Below are positions 1 through 5,796 of a stretch of 8,254 nt of DNA, piece after piece (position 1 is the stretch's first letter; every line of letters starts with the position of its first letter). The translations under genes and the position numbers were made by a program. The notes under the pieces are model-generated. The model worked only from the letters and a program-made list of their open reading frames with translations. It ran no database searches and was not told the DNA's origin. Source of the DNA: an uncultured Eubacteriales bacterium (lineage in GTDB: Bacteria; Bacillota; Clostridia; Christensenellales; Aristaeellaceae); NCBI GenBank assembly GCA_900548125.1, contig URJN01000089.1:1-8254 (forward strand). Direction: 5' to 3'.

Positions 1-33
1 GGGCAAAATGTGAAGGATTTCCGGCACAGTTTG

Positions 34-42
34 TGCTATAAT
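34..42 (+). promoter_or_regulatory. Extended -10 promoter of prs
   Basis: The sequence TGCTATAAT is a consensus extended -10 (TGn plus TATAAT at 37-42). No good -35 hexamer is present 17 bp upstream, which fits an extended -10 promoter. Transcription would start near 49, giving a leader of about 50 nt before the prs ATG at 101. A short inverted repeat, GCACA (24-28) and TGTGC (32-36), abuts the -10. A second, GAAAC (43-47) and GTTTC (53-57), covers the start region. Either could be an operator or chance; I recognise no PurR box. Confidence 0.7.
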
Positions 43-100
43 GAAACTGTTTGTTTCTGCAACTGGATAGCTCATCGACACAGTGAAGGGGTTTTCAAGA

Positions 101-1297
101 ATGAACGAGAACATCAGCAACGAATCGTCCCAGAAGTTCCCGATGCGGCCGGTCGCGCCGTTGGGCGTTATTGCGATGAACGGCTGCGAGGAAATGGGAC
201 GCCGCGTCAACGAGTACCTGATGAACTGGCAGGTGGATTCCTCCTCTGACCAGAAGCTCCACAGCTTCTACGGCTCGGATAAGAACGGCTTCCTGCTGGA
301 AGCGCACTGCCCGCGTTTCGGTACAGGCGAAGGCAAGGGCATGATCGCGGATTCCGTTCGCGGCTATGACCTGTTTATCATCTGCGATGTGGGCGCGTAT
401 CAGTGCACCTATAAGCTCTATGGACGCGAAATCCCGATGACGCCGGACGAGCATTATGCCGACCTGAAACGCATTATCGCGGCTGTCAGCGGCAAGGCAT
501 ACCGCATCAACGTCATCATGCCGATGCTCTACGAAGGCCGTCAGCATCGCCGCACCGCCCGTGAATCCATGGACTGCGCCGTGATGCTTCAGGAACTGGT
601 CAACATGGGCGTATCCAATATCATCACCTTTGACGCGCACGACCCGCGCGTGCAGAACGCCATCCCGCTGAGCGGATTTGAGAGCATCATGCCGACCTAT
701 CAGATGCTCAAGGCGATGTGCCATACTTACGATGATCTGCGCATTGATAAGCATCACATGATGGTCATCTCCCCGGACGAGGGCGCGCTCAACCGCAACA
801 TCTATTACAGCTCTGCGATGGGCGTGGACATGGGCATGTTCTATAAGCGCCGCGATTACACCCGCGTCGTCAACGGACGCAACCCGATTGTCGCGCACGA
901 GTATCTGGGCGACAGCGTCGAGGGCAAGGATGTTTTCGTTGCGGACGATATCATCGCTTCCGGCGACTCCATCCTCGATTTGGCGTACAACCTCAAGAAG
1001 CGCAAGGCGAAGCGTGTCTTTGCGGGCGCGACGTTCGCGTTCTTCACCAGCGGATTGGAAGCGTTCGACAAGGCGTACAGCGAGGGCATCATCGACCATG
1101 TATTCGCTACGAACCTGACCTATACGCCCAAGGAAGTGCTGGATCGCCCGTGGTTCAGCCAGGCGGATATGAGCAAGTATATGGCGTTTGTCATTGCGAC
1201 GCTCAACCACGATCAGTCCCTGAGCTACCTGCTCAATCCGTGGAACAGAATCGAGAAGCTGCTCACCAAATACCGTGCGGAGCATCCGAACGACTGA
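101..1297 (+). CDS. prs: Ribose-phosphate pyrophosphokinase (PRPP synthetase), long form
   Basis: It makes 5-phosphoribosyl-1-pyrophosphate from ribose 5-phosphate and ATP in the cytoplasm, the precursor for purines, pyrimidines, histidine, tryptophan and NAD. I chose the ATG at 101 because GAAGGGG (85-91) stands 9 nt upstream; an in-frame GTG at 83 would overlap that site. The 398-residue product is longer than the classical 310-320 residues, as in long-form enzymes I know from Clostridia. Visible motifs are the MPMLYEGRQHRR block (140-151), FDAHDPRVQNAIP with the likely catalytic-region His180 (177-189), the flexible-loop FYKRRDY (247-253, Lys249/Arg250), and the PRPP-binding loop ADDIIASGDS (281-290). 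That loop differs from the classical DD-x-x-DTAGT type (here S-G-D-S), which I take as a trait of this subclass. It stands alone: a terminator-like hairpin and repeats follow. Family assignment is firm; kinetic or regulatory class is not visible. Confidence 0.93.
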   Translation: MNENISNESSQKFPMRPVAPLGVIAMNGCEEMGRRVNEYLMNWQVDSSSDQKLHSFYGSDKNGFLLEAHCPRFGTGEGKGMIADSVRGYDLFIICDVGAYQCTYKLYGREIPMTPDEHYADLKRIIAAVSGKAYRINVIMPMLYEGRQHRRTARESMDCAVMLQELVNMGVSNIITFDAHDPRVQNAIPLSGFESIMPTYQMLKAMCHTYDDLRIDKHHMMVISPDEGALNRNIYYSSAMGVDMGMFYKRRDYTRVVNGRNPIVAHEYLGDSVEGKDVFVADDIIASGDSILDLAYNLKKRKAKRVFAGATFAFFTSGLEAFDKAYSEGIIDHVFATNLTYTPKEVLDRPWFSQADMSKYMAFVIATLNHDQSLSYLLNPWNRIEKLLTKYRAEHPND

Positions 1298-1330
1298 TGA
1301 GCTTTCATAAAATCATAAGATAAGGCTTGA

Positions 1331-1369
1331 AGCAGCACCCTGTCGCAGACCATGCGGCGGGGTGCTGCT
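1331..1369 (+). terminator. Hairpin after prs, possible terminator
   Basis: AGCAGCACCC (1331-1340) pairs perfectly with GGGTGCTGCT (1360-1369). Inside the loop, CGCA (1344-1347) can pair with TGCG (1353-1356). It lies 34 nt after the prs stop codon. No T-tract follows, only CTATT, so it may be a weak or factor-dependent terminator or a 3'-end stabilising hairpin. Confidence 0.5.
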
Positions 1370-1421
1370 GCTATTGATGGGGAAAAAGGAGCTGTCGGGA
1401 AAGCCCATTTATTGGATTATA

Positions 1422-1703
1422 AAATTGCGTAAAATCGCCCATATGAGCAAAGCTCTCATGCTTTGCAGACTGCGGTGGAAGTGAAGGCGGGCTCAGCCCA
1501 TTTTGAACGCATGGGAAAATGTAAAAAACTGCCCGCGTGAGCAAAGGACTCATGTTTTGCAGACTTTGGCGGAAGTGAAGGCGGGCTCAGCCCATTTTGA
1601 ACGCATGGGAAAATGTAAAAAACTGCCCGCGTGAGCAAAGCTCTCATGCTTTGCAGACTGCGGCGGAAGTGAAGGCGGGCTCAGCCCGCTTATGGTCAGT
1701 GAA
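1422..1703. repeat. Three tandem copies of a 94-bp repeat
   Basis: Units run 1422-1515, 1516-1609 and 1610-1703 with an exact 94-bp period (TGAGCAAAG recurs at 1444, 1538, 1632). Each unit holds an A-rich start, a GCCCGC block, a small hairpin (GCAAAG, 8-nt loop, CTTTGC; G-T wobble in unit 2), a GCGGGC block able to pair with GCCCGC, and a tail CCCATTTTGAACGCATGGG. Units 2 and 3 differ at about five positions over their first 78 bases. Unit 1 is diverged at its start and unit 3 at its end, where GCGGGC-TCA-GCCCGC forms a new hairpin. AGCCCATTTATTGG at 1402-1415 looks like the eroded tail of a fourth unit. The copies abut with no spacers. I see no credible gene in 1298-1776; open frames on the minus strand only translate the repeat. 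Confidence 0.9.
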
Positions 1704-1724
1704 AAATTAGCCTAAAAATAAAGA

Positions 1725-1752
1725 AAAAACATCTGAAACTCAGGCAGTTTTT
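1725..1752. terminator. A/T-flanked hairpin, possible bidirectional terminator
   Basis: AAAAAC (1725-1730) and GTTTTT (1747-1752) enclose CTGA (1733-1736) and TCAG (1740-1743) with a 3-nt loop. Thus there are A's before and T's after the core on either strand. The core is only 4 bp, so the terminator call is weak. It sits between the repeat array and the antiporter promoter. Confidence 0.35.
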
Positions 1753-1776
1753 CATCTGTATTTAAAGACGGGTCAG

Positions 1777-1785
1777 TGATATAAT
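1777..1785 (+). promoter_or_regulatory. Extended -10 promoter of the antiporter gene
   Basis: TGATATAAT is an extended -10 element with a perfect TATAAT at 1780-1785. The -35 region is poor. Transcription would start near 1792, leaving a leader of about 128 nt before the ATG at 1920. This position argues against using the in-frame GTG at 1794 as the start codon. Confidence 0.65.
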
Positions 1786-1791
1786 ATCCCA

Positions 1792-1905
1792 TTGTGAACA
1801 AAAGAAAACCGGCAGAAAGCCGGACACATCACCGACCAACTGATGCGGAGTTTTGGGTGCGCTTTCCATGGGAAACGGGTATGCGAAATCATCCGCGCAA
1901 CAAAA
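1792..1905 (+). promoter_or_regulatory. Structured 5' leader of the antiporter gene, riboswitch candidate
   Basis: Four helices can be read in order. P1 is CCGGC (1809-1813) with GCCGG (1819-1823). P2 is CATCA (1827-1831) with TGATG (1841-1845). P3 is TTTCC (1863-1867) with GGAAA (1871-1875). P4 is CGGGT (1876-1880) with ATCCG (1891-1895), including one G-T pair. GCGC (1859-1862) and GCGC (1895-1898) could close P3 and P4 into a junction, at the cost of one P4 pair. The ribosome binding site (1906-1912) comes directly after. I could not match it to a riboswitch consensus I remember. A Na+ or other ion-sensing element would suit the downstream gene, but that is inference from context only. Confidence 0.45.
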
Positions 1906-1919
1906 GAAAGGGTATCATC

Positions 1920-3188
1920 ATGGAAACGCTTCTTAGCATTGCCATCGCGCTGTGCGCCGGTCTGCTGGTTTCTCGTTTTGTTAAGCCGCTGAAACTCCCT
2001 GCGGTTACGGGCTATTTGATTGCGGGCATTCTCATTGGTCCGTATTGTCTGGGTCGTCTTGGCGTGCAGGGTCTCGGATTTCCGACGACCGGCGACGTTA
2101 AGACGCTGAGTCTGTTTAACGACGTAGCTCTGGGCTTCATCGCGTTCGCTATCGGCAACGAGTTCCGCCTGTCGCAGCTCCGTCATACCGGCAAGCAGGC
2201 GACGGTCATCGGCATTTTTCAGGCGGTGACGGCAACGCTTGTCGTTGACGTGGTGTTGATTGGATTGCATTACTTCGTTCTGGGCGACGCGATGTCTATC
2301 GCGGACGCGATTGTGCTGGGCGCGATTGCGACGGCAACTGCGCCTGCTGCGACGCTGATGGTCGTGCGCCAGTATAAGGCAAAGGGCGAATTGACCGACC
2401 TGCTGCTGCCGATTGTTGCGCTGGATGACGCCGTGGGTCTGGTGGTCTTTGCCATCAGCTTCGGCGTGGCGAAAGCCATTAACTTCGGTCATTACGACCT
2501 GACGAGCATCCTCGTCGAGCCGATTCTCGAAATCGTCATGTCCATCGTTCTCGGCTTTGTGATGGGCAGCATCTTCTCTGCGGCGGAAAAATACTTTAAG
2601 TCCAACAGTAAGCGTCTGTCCCTGTCCATCACGTTCGTCATTCTGACGGTTGCGCTCTCGATGATGGAGTTTGAGGTGGGCGGCGTAAAGGTTGGCTTCT
2701 CCAGCCTGCTGGTCTGCATGATGCTGGGTACGGTATTCTGCAATGTGTGCGATTTCTCTGCGGAAATCATGGATAAGACGGATCGCTGGACGGCGCCGCT
2801 GTACATCCTGTTCTTTGTACTGAGCGGCGCGGAGCTGGAACTGAACGTCTTCTCGAATATGTCGGTGGTGATCATCGGCGTGGCGTACATCCTCGCTCGT
2901 TCCTTCGGCAAGTGGTTCGGCGCAAGCATGAGCGCAAAGTTCATGAAATGCCCGCCGCAGGTTCAGAAATGGCTGGGCATTACGCTGCTGCCGCAGGCGG
3001 GCGTTGCGCTGGGCATGTCGGTTACGGTCGCGCAGACGCTGGGCGCGGACGGCGCGATGGTGCGCAACATCGTTCTCTTCGGCGTGCTGATTTACGAGCT
3101 GGTCGGTCCGGCATTGACGCGCATCGCGCTGACGGAAGCGGGCGACATTCAGCCGAAGGCGGAAGCCGTGGTTTCTGCGGACGACTAA
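1920..3188 (+). CDS. CPA2-type cation/proton antiporter (Na+/H+ exchanger domain)
   Basis: This is a predicted inner-membrane secondary antiporter exchanging Na+ or K+ for H+, for pH and ion homeostasis. The ATG at 1920 is chosen because GAAAGGG (1906-1912) lies 7 nt upstream and membrane segments begin at once. The frame stays open to a GTG at 1794, but that is almost at the transcription start and its translation is polar and proline-rich. The 422-residue protein is nearly all hydrophobic helices, about twelve, matching the exchanger domain alone. There is no C-terminal RCK/TrkA-N domain as in KefB/KefC. The ATATAPAAT stretch (137-145) and the LDDAVGLVVF segment (168-177, Asp169-Asp170) match the unwound helix and the acidic pair of the ion site. 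In known members an Asp-Asp pair goes with electrogenic exchange. Basic residues Arg327 and Lys331 lie in a late helix. The true ion is not decided by sequence. It is a single-gene unit, closed by the terminator at 3210. Confidence 0.88.
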   Translation: METLLSIAIALCAGLLVSRFVKPLKLPAVTGYLIAGILIGPYCLGRLGVQGLGFPTTGDVKTLSLFNDVALGFIAFAIGNEFRLSQLRHTGKQATVIGIFQAVTATLVVDVVLIGLHYFVLGDAMSIADAIVLGAIATATAPAATLMVVRQYKAKGELTDLLLPIVALDDAVGLVVFAISFGVAKAINFGHYDLTSILVEPILEIVMSIVLGFVMGSIFSAAEKYFKSNSKRLSLSITFVILTVALSMMEFEVGGVKVGFSSLLVCMMLGTVFCNVCDFSAEIMDKTDRWTAPLYILFFVLSGAELELNVFSNMSVVIIGVAYILARSFGKWFGASMSAKFMKCPPQVQKWLGITLLPQAGVALGMSVTVAQTLGADGAMVRNIVLFGVLIYELVGPALTRIALTEAGDIQPKAEAVVSADD

Positions 3189-3209
3189 AAGAAAACGGAA
3201 AAGTCTTGA

Positions 3210-3247
3210 GGCTATTCTCCTTATTGAAGGGGGAATAGCCTTTTTTT
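3210..3247 (+). terminator. Rho-independent terminator of the antiporter gene
   Basis: GGCTATTCTCC (3210-3220) pairs with GGGGAATAGCC (3230-3240) over 11 bp with one G-T pair. The loop is TTATTGAAG, and seven T's follow at 3241-3247. It lies 21 nt after the stop codon. This is the clearest terminator in the window. Confidence 0.95.
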
Positions 3248-3249
3248 AG

Positions 3250-3331
3250 CGCATGGAAAACTGCAAAAAAACGCACGCGAGAATCAGACTTTCGTGATTT
3301 GCAAAATTAGGCGGAGGTGGGCTTTGGCGGA
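3250..3331. repeat. Diverged single copy of the 94-bp repeat family
   Basis: CGCATGGAAAACTGCAAAAAA followed by CGCACGCGAG, a hairpin, TTTGCAAAATTAGGCGGAGG and TGGGCTTTGGCGGA runs in the same order as the tail-to-head junction of the tandem units at 1422-1703. The hairpin here is AATCA (3282-3286), 8-nt loop, TGATT (3295-3299). That keeps the 8-nt loop of the tandem units although the stem bases have changed. It begins directly after the antiporter terminator. Confidence 0.7.
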
Positions 3332-3342
3332 ATCGAGTATCG

Positions 3343-3389
3343 CTTTTCGGCGGTGTTAAGCAGCTCATTGTATTGCTTTAACCGAAAAG
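3343..3389. other. Long hairpin of unknown role
   Basis: CTTTTCGG (3343-3350) pairs perfectly with CCGAAAAG (3382-3389). Inside it TTAAGCA (3356-3362) pairs with TGCTTTAA (3374-3381) with one bulged T. No T-tract follows on either strand, so it is not a classical terminator. It lies upstream of the metQ promoter and would not be in that transcript. The rest of 3189-3439 holds nothing else I can support; short ATGs near 3395 and 3408 meet stops within a few codons. Confidence 0.5.
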
Positions 3390-3439
3390 AAAGGTGATGC
3401 CATAGGATGGAACTATGACTAGCGGCAGGAAACAGGAAT

Positions 3440-3468
3440 TTGACCTTTAGCATAATCTCTCGTATAAT
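3440..3468 (+). promoter_or_regulatory. Strong sigma-A promoter of the methionine transporter operon
   Basis: TTGACC (3440-3445) and TATAAT (3463-3468) are 5/6 and 6/6 matches to consensus with an ideal 17-bp spacer. Transcription should start near 3475, leaving a leader of about 240 nt. Confidence 0.88.
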
Positions 3469-3474
3469 ACACCC

Positions 3475-3716
3475 ATCGGATCGGAAAACGATCACCAAAC
3501 ACCGAACGGGAGGATTTGAACATGATGTTTCATCCGGGCGGGAGCAACAACCGAATGTGCTGAACGGTTGGCTTTTCATCCACAAAAAACGATTTAAACA
3601 AATCGGTCGGCTGGATGCGCGTGGCGTCGCCGACGACAACATACAGGTTTTCGACGCCGACCCGCATGACGGAAGGCGTTTGGAAACCCGAAAAGCAAAT
3701 AAGGAGATTGACATTT
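3475..3716 (+). promoter_or_regulatory. Long structured leader of the metQ operon with competing helices
   Basis: Local hairpins are AACCG/CGGTT (around 3549-3568) and CGATTT/AAATCG (3590-3595 with 3600-3605). Then two arrangements exclude each other. GGCGTCG (3623-3629) can pair with CGACGCC (3652-3658). Alternatively GTCGGC (3606-3611) can pair with GCCGAC at 3629-3634 or at 3656-3661. I find neither an S-box (SAM-I) nor a T-box signature, the usual controls of Met uptake genes in Bacillota. The ribosome binding site AAGGAG (3701-3706) is separate from these helices. The leader has no convincing peptide, though the metQ frame is open back to an ATG at 3615. Confidence 0.45.
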
Positions 3717-4631
3717 ATGAAGAACATTGCCAAGAAAATCGTTGCCTTTGCCGCAACTGCCGCTCTGACCATCACCTCTGCCGCCGCGCTGGCGGATACC
3801 CTTCAGATTGGCGTGCCGGACGACGGCACGAACCTCTCCCGCGGAATCAAGCTGCTGGAAAGCGCAGGCTTGATCGAGGTCGATCCTGCGGCGGGCTACA
3901 CCCCGGAAATCAAGGACATCACCAAGTATCTCTACAACATCGAGGTAACTCCGGTAGCGGCGAACACGCTGCCCTCCACGCTGGGCGATTTCGCGGCGTC
4001 TACCATCAACGGCACATACGCCGTGCCCTATGGTCTGGTTCCCTCCCGCGACGCGCTGCTCATCGAGAAGCAGGACGAGAACGGCGATAACCCGTACGTC
4101 AACATCATCGTCGCCCGCACGGCGGACAAGGACAACGAAACCTACAAGACCATCGTCGATGCGTATCACACGCAGCTGGTTGCAGAGTTCCTGCTGGTGA
4201 ACTATCACGAGACGTTCTACCCGGCGTTTGAGTATGACGCGGATGCCGAGTTCACCGTGACCGAGGACAACGTGGCGGAATTGGTCGGCTATCAGTCCTC
4301 CAAGAAAGACAAGACGGTCGTGAAGGTTGGCGTCTGCGGCGCGAACAACGACCAGTGGCGCGCGGTTCAGAAGGTTCTGGACGACGAGGGCGCAAACATC
4401 TACATCGAGCTGGTGGAGTTTGACGCCTACAACCTGCCGAACGAAGCGCTCAACAGCGGCGAGATCGACCTGAACGCCTTCCAGCACAAGGCTTACCTGA
4501 ACAACGATGCGGCGGTCAACGGCTACGACCTGACGGTTATCGGCGACACGCTGATTGCTCCGCTGGGTCTGTATTCCCAGAAGTATGACTCCGTGGACGC
4601 CATCAAGGAAGCAGCCGGAGAAGCCAAGTAA
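3717..4631 (+). CDS. Circularly permuted MetQ/NlpA-type substrate-binding protein
   Basis: This is the extracytoplasmic binding protein of a methionine-type ABC importer, judged from family and the metN-metI neighbours. ATG at 3717 has AAGGAG (3701-3706) 10 nt upstream. The 304-residue product starts with a signal peptide (basic start, hydrophobic 8-23, cleavage after A24-L25-A26) with no lipobox cysteine. Residues 27-160 match the half that is C-terminal in normal MetQ: GVPDDGTNLSRG (32-43), TINGTYA (96-102) and NPYVNIIVAR (125-134). Residues 161-200 are a linker. Residues 200-304 match the normal N-terminal half: VVKVGVCGANND (201-212), LPNEAL (240-245), LNAFQHKAYL (252-261), and YSQKYDSVDAIKEAAG (286-301). 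The protein ends exactly where a normal MetQ would continue into the PNDPTN-type segment. Likely ligand residues survive: Arg42, Asn98, Phe255, His257. Substrate could be methionine or a related compound. Presence and order of the halves are certain; function is inferred. Confidence 0.92.
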   Translation: MKNIAKKIVAFAATAALTITSAAALADTLQIGVPDDGTNLSRGIKLLESAGLIEVDPAAGYTPEIKDITKYLYNIEVTPVAANTLPSTLGDFAASTINGTYAVPYGLVPSRDALLIEKQDENGDNPYVNIIVARTADKDNETYKTIVDAYHTQLVAEFLLVNYHETFYPAFEYDADAEFTVTEDNVAELVGYQSSKKDKTVVKVGVCGANNDQWRAVQKVLDDEGANIYIELVEFDAYNLPNEALNSGEIDLNAFQHKAYLNNDAAVNGYDLTVIGDTLIAPLGLYSQKYDSVDAIKEAAGEAK

Positions 4632-4647
4632 GCGCGTGTCTTTTTAA

Positions 4648-4682
4648 CCGGTACTGCCCGCAAAACGGCGGTACCGGCTTTT
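4648..4682 (+). terminator. Terminator or attenuating hairpin between metQ and metN
   Basis: CCGGTACTGCC (4648-4658) pairs with GGCGGTACCGG (4667-4677) over 11 bp with one G-T pair and an 8-nt loop. CTTTTCC follows, a short T-tract. No promoter is visible between it and metN, so partial read-through would give more binding protein than ATPase and permease. An mRNA-stabilising role for the metQ 3' end is also possible. Confidence 0.75.
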
Positions 4683-4716
4683 CCTGTCTGATTGAAAGAA
4701 GAAAGAGGGATCGCCC

Positions 4717-5796
4717 ATGATTAAAATCGGGAACATGAACAAGGTGTTCCACCTGAAAAGCGGCGACGTGACCGCGCTGGACAATGTCAGCCTTGAAATC
4801 GAGGACGGCATGATTTACGGTATCATCGGCTATTCCGGCGCGGGCAAATCGACGCTCGTGCGCTGCCTGAATCTGTTGGAAACGCCGGACAACGGCACGC
4901 TGAACATCGGCGATTCCGGCGACATTACGCTGAAAAACGGCTGTGCATACGATGCGCAGGGCAGGAAGATGACGGAGAAGAAGCTCGGCGCGATGCGCAG
5001 GAGCATCGGCATGATCTTCCAGCACTTCAACCTGCTGGATCGCTCAACCGTCTTTGAAAACATCGCCTATCCGCTGCAATACACCGGCATGAAGAAGGAA
5101 GAAATCTCCGCCCGCGTTTTTGAGCTGCTGGATCTGGTCGATTTGCGCGAGAAGGCGAATGTCTATCCCTCTCAGCTTTCCGGCGGACAGAAGCAGCGCG
5201 TGGCAATCGCCCGCGCGCTGGCGAACCGCCCGAAGGTTCTGCTCTCTGACGAGGCGACGAGCGCACTCGATCCGGATGCGACGGAAGCGATTCTCAACCT
5301 TTTGCGTGACCTGAACCGCAAGCTCGGCTTGACCATCGTTCTGATTACGCACGAGATGGCGGTCATCAAGTCCATCTGCAATCGCGTTGCGGTGATGGAG
5401 AACGGGCGCGTGGTTGAAGAAGGCGATGTATACGACATCTTTGCGCATCCGCGTGCTGCCATCACCCGCAAGTTTGTTTCCTCCGCGTCCGCGCTCAGCA
5501 AGGTCCATAAGCTGATGGAGGAGGGAAGCCCGCTGGTCAAGCCGGACGCCCATGAGAAGCTCGTTCGGCTGACGTTCCATCGCGAATGTGTCGGTGAGCA
5601 TGTCATTTCGACCATTTCCCGCGACTTTGGCGTGGATGTCAATATTGTTTTGGCGAACGTCGAGGTGCTGGAGGATAATCCTCTCGGCGGCGTCATCGCG
5701 CTGCTGGGTGGCAGGGAAGAACAGGTGCAGTCCGCGCTGAAATACCTGAACGAAAATCATGTGTATACGGAGGTCATCGCAGATGGAAGCGTTTGA
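4717..5796 (+). CDS. metN: Methionine ABC transporter ATP-binding protein MetN
   Basis: This is the ATPase subunit that powers methionine-type uptake at the inner face of the membrane. Start ATG has AAAGAGGG (4702-4709) 7 nt upstream. In its 359 residues I see Walker A GYSGAGKST (38-46, Lys44), Q-loop Gln102 in IFQHFNLLDRSTVFENI, signature LSGGQKQR (154-161), Walker B VLLSDE (174-179), D-loop SALD (182-185) and switch His212. The FQHFNLL and DEATSALDP wording is typical of MetN rather than other importers. Residues about 276-355 form the C-terminal NIL domain, which in E. coli MetN binds methionine and inhibits transport (known of the family). The segment 66-90 is about 13 residues longer than in E. 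coli MetN. The gene follows metQ and its 3' end overlaps metI by 14 bp, showing translational coupling. Confidence 0.95.
   Translation: MIKIGNMNKVFHLKSGDVTALDNVSLEIEDGMIYGIIGYSGAGKSTLVRCLNLLETPDNGTLNIGDSGDITLKNGCAYDAQGRKMTEKKLGAMRRSIGMIFQHFNLLDRSTVFENIAYPLQYTGMKKEEISARVFELLDLVDLREKANVYPSQLSGGQKQRVAIARALANRPKVLLSDEATSALDPDATEAILNLLRDLNRKLGLTIVLITHEMAVIKSICNRVAVMENGRVVEEGDVYDIFAHPRAAITRKFVSSASALSKVHKLMEEGSPLVKPDAHEKLVRLTFHRECVGEHVISTISRDFGVDVNIVLANVEVLEDNPLGGVIALLGGREEQVQSALKYLNENHVYTEVIADGSV

Noticed and set aside
95..1285. A 396-residue open frame on the minus strand across prs
   Set aside because: It is the shadow of the prs reading frame, with low-complexity Arg/Ala/His-rich translation and no family resemblance.
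1371..1647. Two overlapping minus-strand open frames with repeated phrases such as FAHAGSFLHFP
   Set aside because: The repeated peptides only reflect the 94-bp DNA repeat; no ribosome binding site or family supports them.
1422..1703. CRISPR array
   Set aside because: The repeat units abut directly at a 94-bp period with no unique spacers and no cas genes nearby.
1794..1919. A 42-residue N-terminal extension of the antiporter from a GTG
   Set aside because: The GTG is about 2 nt from the predicted transcript start, the peptide is polar, and a good ribosome binding site precedes the ATG at 1920.
3475..3716. S-box (SAM-I) riboswitch or T-box before metQ
   Set aside because: None of the conserved blocks of the S-box or the T-box antiterminator sequence is present.
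3615..3716. A 34-residue upstream extension of the metQ product
   Set aside because: It would put the signal peptide inside the protein; AAGGAG at the proper distance supports the ATG at 3717.
3594..4487. A 297-residue minus-strand open frame across metQ
   Set aside because: It is antisense to the clearly homologous binding-protein gene and its composition is typical of a shadow frame.
3717..4631. Two fused gene fragments or a frameshifted metQ
   Set aside because: The frame is continuous, both halves are complete, conserved residues are kept and the cut sites complement each other exactly, which fits permutation better than decay.
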